A stretch of 64,000 bases of DNA, from positions 1-64,000 of the forward strand of contig JAKCPI010006059.1 of the NCBI GenBank assembly GCA_023213315.1, given 5' to 3'. The notes under the pieces are model-generated. The model was not told the origin of the DNA. It did not search any database and was given only the letters and a program-made list of their open reading frames with translations. The first letter of the stretch is position 1. Every line of letters starts with the position of its first letter. Below, piece after piece: positions 20,965-31,700 of this stretch. Origin of the DNA: Euborellia annulipes. Lineage: Eukaryota > Arthropoda > Insecta > Dermaptera > Anisolabididae. The position numbers were made by a program, and so were the translations under genes.

Positions 20965-23420
20965 TTGAAATTCCTATCGGGATCCCCGTTTATTTAGTCG
21001 AGGTGCTTTCGTGCATGCATACCCACACCTCAAATCCTATCGGCACCCCGTGAAGTTGCATAATTTCCTATCTCTATCTCCTCCTCCTGTGTTTGTTTCT
21101 ATCTAGCTTCTCGGCCTTTTGGTTAAGATCAAAGTGTGTAGTTCTTTGACACTCTGATTAATTTTGGGTGGCAGGAGCTATCGATGAGATCAAGGTTTAT
21201 TTTGATTTGATTTGAACATCCATTTGTTGAACAATTCCCCCCATCACAAGAAGAAGAATTACCCCTGGTTATACGATTCCCTGTCGCCGATCACTTCGTT
21301 TGCACCGAGGCGGGGTGTAGTTCGACATTCCGAGCCAAAGAGTAGACATCAACAAGAAGATCCATGGAAAGACATCTCGAAATATTAGAATACTTCAAAC
21401 GCAAAATATATGTTGTAAATTGTAATGCGGACATTGGTAAAAGACCCACCCAACATACATGCAATCGTCCAACTCCCTCCGGGGTGAGATCATCTGTGCT
21501 CACAATTTTTGCCTTCGCCTGCACACAATGCTCTAATACTTTTCCAACTCATCGAGCACTGCGAAACTTAGAATTGCATCGAGACCAGTCAGTCAGAGCA
21601 ATGAGGGAATTCTGCCAAGAGCCCCAACTAGACAACAATGAATACAAGCGAGGCAAGCACAAATCAGTGCACCCAATCCTCCCCCCTCAACGCCTCCACC
21701 GGCACCACCTACCGCAGACGAAGAGAAGGAAAATGAAATTGCTGTTCGGCCTCAGCCTAATCCACCAACTCAGGTCACAACTCCATCCAACACGAATGAG
21801 GACCCACCTAAGAATGAGGCCCCCAAGCGTTATTTCTCCTCTCAGAGCTGAAGAAGAACCAGCAACAAGACCCATCAAACAACCAACAGGAGGATATTCA
21901 ATCTTATCGATGTAGAAGACAAATTGGCAATCCATGAGTTCCTCCCACAACTGAATGATATCCTCAGGACCGAAGTCACCACCATCAACTGGGCGATGTT
22001 CGAGGGAATTCTCGAGCTAATCAAGGAAAAAGTTAGGGAAATCGTCCGAATACCTACTTTTCAAAACCAACGACCAAGACCTGCCGAAAAGCCCGAGGAT
22101 CCAAGATGGATTCAGAAAACTTATAGGAGAAACCGGCAAAAGGCAATTCGACTCATCACCGGCGCCCAAGGCGAAAGATGACAGATCCCGAGAGAAAACT
22201 TGGCCGCTCTATTATAAAGACATTTACCCTATGATCTCTCGAGGCAGAGCCACTTGCGGTTACCAATAGGATATCGCCGCAGGAGGTGCAAGGAAGGCAG
22301 AGAACAGTGCGCCAGGAGATGACAGACTAGCGAACCGGCATTGGAAGTCGGTCGACCCCGCGGGCTCTGTACTGAGGACAATATACAACATATGTCTAAA
22401 ATACGAAAAAATCCCGACCAACTGGAAAAAATCAATAACCGTATTAATACACAAAAAAGGAGACAGAAACTACCCTTCCATCTGGCGTCCTATTGCAATT
22501 ACAAGAACGATATACAAAATCTACACTGGGATCAGCGAGGAGGATAGTTGCAAACAAATCCTTAGCGCCAGCCCCGAAAGGGTTCTTGCCCTACGATGGC
22601 GTCTTTGAACACAATTACACTCTTCGTAGAAGAATGGATAGAGGAGAACCGAGGAAGGAGAATTCATTGCCACCTGGGTGGACTTCTCCTATGCTTTTGG
22701 ATCAGTCCCGCATGAAGCCATTATTGCGGGCCTACATCGTATGTGTGCCGAGAATAAGATAGCGGCAATCATAAGGGACCTATACTCGGGAACGTCAAAC
22801 AAAATCATCGTCGGAGATGACGAGACAAAATAACTGAAAATAAATGCAGGCGTTAACCAAGGATCCCCTATCAGTGGCCTGCTTTTTAATCTCGTCATCG
22901 ATCCTATCATCAGACGGATACAATCGAATGAGCCCGACCATCACATCCTAGCATATGCGGACGATCTCGTCCTGATGGCAAGAGAGTCCCGGCAAATGCA
23001 AGAAATGATCAACACCGTTGAAGTGCTGGCAAAAAACATTAATATCAAAATCAACTCTACAAAATGTTTTAGCTTCCATCTTTCTGGCGCAACGCTGGTC
23101 GGCCTAAGAAACAACACCTTCATAGTCGGAGGAGCCACAATTAAACAACTCCAGGAAGGCGAATTCGACTAGTTCTTGCGTAAACCGGGTTACTAGCTAA
23201 TCCTTATTTCTGGTTCCACCCGCCCCCTCTTATCCAACCTCTTCTATGCTAGGGTGGAAGTCCTAGTATGAGGAGGGACTCCCTCAGCACCGTGTAGCCT
23301 ACTCCTTTCGAAGAATGCATCATTGAGAACCGTTCCATAGGACGGGATGTCACAGCAACTCCCTCTCCTCGTAGAGTTGCCTGGGGGCAATTGTGGTGGG
23401 GTATTGCTCTACTTCGACAT
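20965..23420 (+). mobile_element. R2-like non-LTR retrotransposon, defective
   Basis: Broken frames encode, in order: a CxxC-type zinc finger (FACTQCSNTF, about 21510), a basic linker (IQKTYRRNRQKAIRLITG, about 22100) and a reverse transcriptase with VLIHKKGD..SIWRPIAITRTIYKIY, motif A WVDFSYAFGSVPHEAI (about 22680), motif B NQGSPISGLLFNLVIDPIIR (about 22855) and motif C ILAYADDLVLMA (about 22950). This is the R2/NeSL/Utopia type, with an N-terminal zinc finger. Coding stops at about 23170, before the thumb and restriction-like endonuclease, which are deleted. The 3' segment 23195-23420 and the 5' segment 20965-21104 recur, joined, at 58370-58770. Several stops and frameshifts make it inactive. 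Confidence 0.85.
21101..21145 (+). other. U2 snRNA-like segment in the LINE 5' region
   Basis: GCTTCTCGGCCTTTTGG followed by TTAAGATCAAAGTG matches the conserved 5' end of U2 snRNA (GCUUCUCGGCCUUUUGGCUAAGAUCAAGUG in known animals) with a few differences; the branch-site pairing region is altered. The rest of U2 is not present, so it is not a U2 gene. It lies between the 5' repeat segment and the zinc-finger frame of the R2-like element. Confidence 0.65.
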
Positions 23421-23941
23421 TTCAATTCAGATATTTAATTTAATATGTATTCAGGGCACCTTTTTACAGCCCTTTTCCTGCTGCAGGCATAATTTTCTTT
23501 TATTCGATCAACCACAAATTTTGATTAAATCATCAATAAACGTTTTGACACATCTTTTAAAAAGAATAATTAAACAATTATTATTTTATATATAATAAAA
23601 TCGACATTGTTTACTAAATATTTTGTGGTTTGTATTATTATTATGGGAGATTTTAATTATAGACATTTTGTATTAATTATTTACCAAAAAAATAAATACT
23701 GAACAACGTTTCGACTGCTGATGCTGCAGTCGTTTTCAAGTACTGTGCACTTGCTCATACTCAAGTTAATAAACCTCTAAGGGACCGTTTTATTGCAACA
23801 TCGTGCTTTTTACTTGCTTTGATGATTGTCTAACTTCATGGGAATAACTGTAGATGGTGCTGACGTCGTTGCATATAAAATACACGTAACGGTCCCTTAG
23901 AGATTAGTTCACTTGAGTCGGAGCAAGTGCATAGTAGAAAA

Positions 23942-24543
23942 TGTTGTCTATAATTCAACTTATAAACAGCCACGTAATACTTATTGTTATATTTGATAAG
24001 AAATAACTTATTCGAGATTCGATTTTAATATGTTTTTAATCACAGGAAAAAAAGTATAATAAACAAAAACATTTATGTCAATATGGCAACCATGCCAGCA
24101 TAACATGCCCCCCCCCCCCTGAATAAATTTCAAGGTGTATAACGGTCCACCGTTTTCTTTACTCTCGAACTTCTTCGCAGCGGCGGTAAATTTGGTGATG
24201 GGGATTGCGAAGAGTTTGTAGTATTAGAAGTATTATTCGAGAATGTACAATTACTCTTCTTATGGAAAATATTTTGTCGTTTTCGAAGTTGATAAAGGAA
24301 TGGCTGGCGGAGGTGTTGATTGAGGTGTGGCCGGCGGTGTCTCAAACTCCCCTCGACACTCCTTTCTAAATTTACAAGCGTTTTTGCCATTTGATTGATA
24401 TGCCTCCTCCAAATTTGATTCCGAACATCAATGAAGTAATGAAGTTTGCCATCTCGACCAACCACTTTGCCAAATTTCCATTTTCTATCTGGTTCCGTAT
24501 AAACTCTCACCCTTACCAAGGGCCGGAGATTCAAGCTTCTCAT
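23942..24543 (-). pseudogene. Ty3/gypsy retrotransposon 3' remnant (integrase end, PPT, LTR)
   Basis: The minus strand encodes 137 residues ending at 24130: LVRVRVYTEPDRKWKFGKVV..GKLHYFIDV..RRHINQMAK, typical of the chain end of gypsy integrases, with a basic PPLRRSSRVKKTVDRYTP finish. Stop is followed by a G-run (polypurine tract) and then TGTTATGCTGGCATGG, the start of an LTR that can be followed to ..TAGACAACA (23942-24105, about 164 bp, TG..CA). No intact element remains. Confidence 0.75.
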
Positions 24544-24559
24544 ATTAGTTTCAAGTTTT

Positions 24560-24900
24560 AGTCAGGATAAAAGATTGCCAGATATAGTTGCTTCAAGAAT
24601 GTTACGTTACGCTTATTTTTTACAGGGTTTTTCAAATGATATTGTGTATAGATCTACAACTCTTGATTCTAATGCGGATGCTCTGTCTCGGTTGAATCGG
24701 GCGGTAAATTTGGTGAAGTGACTGCTTATCAGTTACAGTTTTCATCCTGCCTACCTGTTACTCATCATGAGATTGCTGAAGAGATAAGTAGAAATTCAAT
24801 TCTTAAAAATGTGTACAAATGTCTTCAGGAAGGGGGTGGCATGGTTGCCATATTGACATAAATGTTTTTGTTTATTATACTTTTTTCCTGTGATTAAAAA
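24560..24900 (+). pseudogene. Ty3/gypsy RNase H to integrase junction fragment
   Basis: The plus strand encodes STTLDSNADALSRLN, the familiar end of gypsy RNase H, then after a frameshift LPVTHHEIAEEISRNSILKN, the start of the integrase spacer. At about 24830 the coding sequence jumps directly to GGGGGTGGCATGGTTGCC, the polypurine/LTR start, so most of integrase is deleted. It runs opposite to the neighbouring remnant at 23942-24543. Confidence 0.7.
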
Positions 24901-25605
24901 TATTTATGTCAATATGGCAACCATGCCACCATAACACTTATAATTATAATTAAAAACTCCCATAATAATAATAATACAAACCCTAAAAGCTTTAATAAAC
25001 ACATTCGTGATAAATAAAACCACCCTTTGTTAAAAATATAGGTAATAAAAAGTAAAAAAAGGTTCCTATGGTCACAAACAAAAATAAAAAATACTAAAGT
25101 CCGAATTAATTCATCACCGTACAGTCATCTTTAAAAGATTTTAAAATTTATATATAGTCATTAAAAAGAAATGACCTATTTTAGTTGATTTAAAAAAAGA
25201 GGGTATCTATAAATTAACGAAAAACATTTTTTGATATAGAGTTCAATTTATGTAGTTAGAAAGACTCTAAGAGTCAATAATTACTGATAAAACTGATTTA
25301 GTGCTGATAATAATACTAATATAAAAAGTTAAAAGATAATAAAAGTGAAAATAAATATTTCAAACATCAAATACCTGCATTAATAAATAAATAAAATTTT
25401 TGATATATATAAATATATATAATAAATGTGTAAAAGAATAATATTAATAATACTTGTTATAAAAGAAATTTTAAAAGAAAAATAATAGGATCACATTATT
25501 AAATACTAGAAAAGTTTTTTTTTTTCTGTTTTCATTTTTATAAATTAAGAGCCAATCTCAAGATATATATATTTATATATAATATCTATTTTAAATTAAT
25601 ATACT

Positions 25606-27112
25606 CTAAATATTTTGGTCTAGAATAAGTTGACCATTTTGCGATTTCGATGGAAATCCATTACCGTTTCGATAGATTGTTTGAAGAGGAACATGTAACA
25701 ATTCAATAAGTTGAGGAAAATCAGGTTCTGAAATAAAAAAAAAAAAAGAAAATTAGTTTCTTTTTTTAATTTAAAATTTATTTAAAAGGGAATAAGCGAA
25801 CAGACCATTTTCAGCGTTAATTACTCCATGCCTAACAAGAAAATCCACTACAACAGGACAACTCGTAGTCTTAAAATCAGGTGAAAATACTTTTTCTAAA
25901 ACTTCCTAGTTAAAAAAAAAAATAATTAATTAGAAAATTTTTTCCAATCTCAGACGAGTACATATACAGTATATTTATTTATATTGATAGCAGCAGCTTC
26001 ATCCCTCGTCGAGTAGCTACCTGATGGTCGGTAGTTTTTTTTTTCAAATAAAAGATTTTGGTTAAATATTTTTCGAGATCTATATATTTGAAAATATATC
26101 TCGAAAGATATTTAACTATAACTTAATCCCACTGCCCTCAGGGCTTTGCTGCTTACAGTAGTGTGTTAGAGCAGACCCAGATGTCTGTCCCTCCAAAGGA
26201 AAATTTTTCTTTAAAGTTTTTCACTTTGTTAGTAACTTGCAAGGTTAACTCCATATATGGGGAAGTGAGTTTTATTGGTGTAGGTCGAGGGTCCGGTGGC
26301 CTGGTGCAATGCTATGCCCGGAAAAGCTGGAGATCCTGAGTTCGATTCCCTGGGGCCATGGGATGTTTGGCCTCGCCAATAAAAATCACTCACCGCCTTG
26401 TTAAATAAAAGATTTTATATTCTTTTATTTTTTGTTTTGTTTTTCAGCCAACTGAATTGTACAGTGAGGGACAATATTATGTCCCACCCATGCGTTGTCT
26501 ACTTGTGATTATTTCATTGTTTTTAAAAAAAATATATATATATATTTTTAATGGAAACTTTCATGGTGCACTGAAAATTCCCAATAAAGATTTTCATTTT
26601 CTTTTATAAAAACAATGAAAAAATCACAAGTAGAAAACGCATGGGTGGGACTTAATATTGTCCCTCACTGTACAATGTAAGAGTTTCAAAGTCATCTCAC
26701 CAGGGCCTATTTTAAAAAAATTTCTTTCTTTAATTTTTACATTCAACATTCACATTTATAAGATGATATTACTTTTTTTTTATACGTCAATATTAGACTT
26801 TATAATCGAAACTGTTACGTTGTACTAGCATTCAGTTGGCTGACAAAACTAAAATAAAAATTAAAAGAATGTAAAATCTTTTATTTGAAAAAAACCTACG
26901 ACCATCAGGTACTTGACGAGGCAAACTGCTGCTATCAATATAAATAATAATATAAATAATAATTAATAATTTTTATTGATGAATTAAATAATTTCGGCGC
27001 CTAGCAAGGGTTGCTTCGGCCCCTGGACCCCCACCAACTGGCTCGGGCCCGCCTGCGGCAATTCATATAGCTAAATACAGTGGCGGATTAATGCAATTTT
27101 GTCGGGGGGGGG

Positions 27113-27151
<39 letters not shown>

Positions 27152-28685
27152 TTCGTTCTTTGTTTTTACCCCCTTTCTTTTAAAATAAAATTAATGTAAA
27201 AAATTAAATTTAAAATAAAAAGTAAAAAACAAAATTTTTTTATAATTTTTGTTTTTTTATGTTTTAATTTTCTTTGGGGGGGCCCCCCCCTCTCCCCCCC
27301 CCCTCCCAAATATACAGTACATATTGTCGATACATATTCGATAGTATACATGGACCAATAACAATATTTTTTTTTTGATACTTGTACTTCTATTAATTAA
27401 CTTCAAAAGTAAATTTGTAAATTTATTCTTTATACACATAAAAAAAAATAATAGTTTATATATAGTTAGAAAAACACAAATTGACTTTACTTTATTAAAA
27501 TATTTTTACTATCTTATCAAAGTGGGTGTTAGTCACGAGTGGATGATTAGACCTGGAATGACGCAATAACGAATTCATTAACACAAAATAATAAACAAAA
27601 AAAAAAAACAGAACTTGTCAACTTCAAATTTGAAATGCGTTTATTTCATAAATTAATTTTGTAAAATTGGTAAAACCGAGATGGTCGATTGTGTTTTAAA
27701 AGTTCTTTTTTTAGACGATTATTTATTTAATTCATCAATTTAATAAATAATATTTATGCAATTTACTTTGGCTGGAAGTAATTCAAATAATTCCACTTCT
27801 CCATCCATATTGTGTGGAACAAAATCCCTAGGTAACTCCAAATCATAAACAAACTCTGTATTTGGAAACAATCCCCGCTCGCTTTCAAAGAAGAATCTAA
27901 AAAAGAAGAATAAATAAAAGAAATTAATCTTTTTAAAAGATAGAAATCAATTTTTACTTACGAGACACTTCCAGCCGGCTTTAAATTTTCCATTAATTCT
28001 ATAGTAATCGATGCTTCTTCTGCAGCTTCTTTTATTGCCGTTTCTAAAATACCGAAACCTACAGAGAGACCTCCCCCCGACCTGTCGAATGAAAGAGAAA
28101 AGATTTTTTTTAGAATATATTTATAATTACAAACAAAAATAGAATAAATGCTAAGAAAATCAAAAACCACTTCAAGGTAGAAAAATATCAAGTTTAAAGA
28201 AAATATTCAAATATTTTCCTATTAAAAAAAATCGGGAATGATTTCCCGAAACTTTCTCGTATATTCTTTTGGAATCACGTCTGTGTGTGTGTGTGAACAC
28301 GATTGCTTAAAAACGCAAGCAGCCAGATCGATGAAATTTGGTATAATGTATATACCTATGTATATGTATGTAACTCCTTATACTAAAATTGTAGATTTCT
28401 ATCAACTTTTGGAGTAAATACGTCACTTGGAAGTACTTTACCTAAAATGTTTTTTCAAAGATTATGAAATTTTCAATGCTTACTTTCTCTTACCCTAAAT
28501 ATGAAATATATAGAGAGAGAAAGTATTGTTTTGTCATATTATGAAAATTACTCTATTTTAAAAAGTTTATATTCTTTGACATTTTTTTTTAACTGAATAG
28601 TTTTTGAAATAATCAACGCAGAAAAAGACATTTTTCGTACCGAATTTCACCGATCTGGCTGCTAGCGTTTTTAAGCAATCGTGTT

Positions 28686-28725
<40 letters not shown>

Positions 28726-31700
28726 GACATAATGCCCAAAACGGATTTTTTGGACTCAGGGAGGCCTAAAACGTGGGGAATCATCAAAATCTCGAAGTCG
28801 AATTTTTTTACGATTACAATACTTTCTCTTTATATAGTATACGATAAAGTAAAAATAAAATTGATGGGATGTTCTGTGAGATATCAATGAGTATGATGTA
28901 GAGGATAGCAGCCAGGAACGTAGCCTATATTTAATAAAACGTTTTGTTTTATTAAATAGAGGTTGCCTTCCTGGCTGCTGTCCTCCACATCACACTGATT
29001 AAAAAAAAAGTAAAGTTGAAATATTTGAAAGGACAGAGACTAAAAACGATGGCAAGTTATTCATTCTTTTTTCCGTTAAATTTTGGATTTGGACATCTCA
29101 ACATCGCCGATTCAACGGCAGGATAAATCACTTCTCATTTTTATTATAAAATTAAAAAAAAAAAAAAAAATTGCAAACTAGAACTATCAAAATAGTTTGA
29201 GAAATATAGGGAGATAATCGAGTGTTTTGTTTGTATATTTTTTAATTTACAAAGTGTTTCAACGAAAATCTAAGGTCAAAGCTTTAAATCTTATAGTTAA
29301 GGGGCTTCAGGAGGAGACATTGAATCTTTAGACCGAAACTACTGAGGCATTTTAAAGTATTTTTTTATGCGGTTTCTTTTTTAATAATTTAAATTCGCGA
29401 GCATTTTACATAATAGAATGCTTTTTTTAAATTACGATTAATTAGATATCAATATTCAATGAATATCTCGATATTTAACTTTATTTTGTGATTATGTTTA
29501 TTTGTTGGTGGTCCAAACGTCCCATGACACCCGGGAATCGAACCCAGAATCTCTAGTCTATCCGCGTCATCACTACACTTTGCACCAGGATTATATAATA
29601 CAACAAAATAATTGATTACTTTAGAATTGGTGCTAAGAAGTCGATGCACGAATCTGACAACGACACAAACAGGAAGTTAACAACAAGCAAATCACGATCA
29701 CCTCTTTAAGATTATTTTTTTTTATAAATAATGAATAACCATATTATCCCATTTGCCTGGCCAAGTTTGTTTGGTTGCCGATCGCCTCTGTAGCCAGATG
29801 CAAAGACCTTTTTCTGGATCCATCACATAGCCGTTAATATCCACACCATAATTGTGCAAGCCAAATAGACCTGAAAATCAATTAGCAAAATTAATAATAA
29901 AATAATATTTTTATTTTTTATTTATTAATTATATATTCAAGTTCATGAATAAGAATAAATTTTGAAGATTGTTGAAAGTTTATTCAATTTTTCTGATGTT
30001 AGTGCAAGGATGAAAAAAATACAAGAGATAAGAATTTTAATGGCTTCCAGCTGTATTTGTAAAGTTGTGGTCAAATGTTGATTATTATCAATCAGTCCTA
30101 AAAAATTTAAACAGTTTTTATGAATTTTAATCAAGATCGTTAAGGGGGGAGTCTCCAATGAGTCGTTTTGAAGGGACGATTATTTGTTTAAGAGATGGCG
30201 ACACCGTCACTCCATTCCTAGCCCCTGCCAGCCCTCCACCAGCACAAATATGTTTCCTTTTCTTACATTTGCAATTCAATTTTGAGGAAATGGAAAAAAT
30301 TTCAAAGGGAAATCAGTAAAGTACCGCTAATACTCTTTGGCCGATTTTGTTCAAAAGTTTCATGTCACGTCTCAGGGGGGTGACTAAGTTGAATATCAAA
30401 TTTCATCCTCCTAGTTCTTTTCATTCTTGAGATATTTTGTTTACATTCACAGGCAGACCAGTTTTTTGAAATCAGGGGACCTAAAAACATGTATTTTATT
30501 GGAACAGTGAAAAGAATCAGCCACCAAAATCGTAGGAGTGAAGCAATGCCAAGCACGGTGGAACATCGGATGGGTGCCTCTGAGGAACCAGCGCTTGGCC
30601 ATCGATACAATAAAATTTAAAAATAAAATATAAAAATTCTCACAGCCGAGAGGGAAAATAATTTTTTTTAAATGTACCTAATATCTATTAAGCAATTTAG
30701 AATTGATAATTAAATAGTTTACGAGATCATCTGGCATTTGTTTGAATAAGATACCAATATTCAAAGATTCCGACTTTTACCTATAAGAACTACCTATATG
30801 CTATACATAGTATAGAATACTAGCCGCGGCGCCTAGCCGGGGGCTTCGCCCCCAGTGGCGTCATTTGGGGGGGGGGGGCAGTGGCATTGCCCCCCTCCCC
30901 AAGGGCTCTGATTTTTATAAAATTTTATATTATTCTAAATAAAATATTTCAAAATATATCTACGAGTTTATAAACTCTACAAAATTAAACAATTAATTCA
31001 ATTAAATATCTTTTGGCCAAATTTGAGTACATATTTGTAAGTAAATTTTAAGAAAAAAAATGCCCCCCCCCCCCCCCAAGGAAAAGTTGAAATGACGCCA
31101 CTTTTCGCCCCCCTGGAACTCCTCGCCTTTTCTTAATTACGTATGAAAAAAAAAATTATATTAATATTCTAATCCAGTGCCTGCTTGAGGATTTATTCAC
31201 ATTCATAGAGTAATTTTCCTGTAAACCCTAGAAAGTCCTCTTTAAGCATAAAAAATTTTAGTTTCAAAATTTCAACGGGAAGTTTCCTGCCCAAATAGAG
31301 CGTGACAGACATTAGCGAATTATATCAATAGAAGAGAGTGTATAGTATGCTTAATGCCAAGAGTAGGGTATTAGGGCATCCTGAGATGTCTGTCCCTCTG
31401 CTTGTACAAAAACATACAAATTTTACTTTAAAGATTTCTCTCGGTAAAGAAATTAACAGGGAGAAGGAAAAGGAAAGCATCTGATATTTAGAGTTAAAAA
31501 GAAAATAGATAATTTACTCACAAGTTGCAGATCTATCCATTTTTAATAAAGGTTTAGAAGAAAACGAATGCCTTACTTCAAAACACTGAAACAAAAAAAA
31601 TAAGATGAAATTTATTAGTTTACGGAGCCTGTAACACTAGGGGTCTCATTACTATATATATGTATTTTAATAGATACTGTAGATCTTTGATTGTAATAGT

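Larger units (their letters stand above)
23525..25010. mobile_element. Foldback element disrupted by gypsy remains
   Basis: The left part (23525-23940) and the right end (24935-25000, inverted) match the two ends of the intact foldback at 55205-55675: ATTATGGGAG/CTCCCATAATAATAATA, AACAACGTTTCGACTGCTGA and GTCCCTTAGAG blocks. Between them lie LTR-retrotransposon pieces in both orientations (23942-24543 minus, 24560-24900 plus). A hammerhead-like core (minus: CTTGAAAACGACTGC.., GCAGTCGAAACGTTG) is at 23705-23741. Confidence 0.6.

Noticed and set aside
21101..21145. A functional U2 snRNA gene
   Set aside because: Only the 5' third resembles U2; the Sm site and later stems are absent and the branch-pairing region is changed.
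21687..21950. 87-codon minus-strand frame
   Set aside because: Antisense to the zinc-finger/linker part of the R2-like element.
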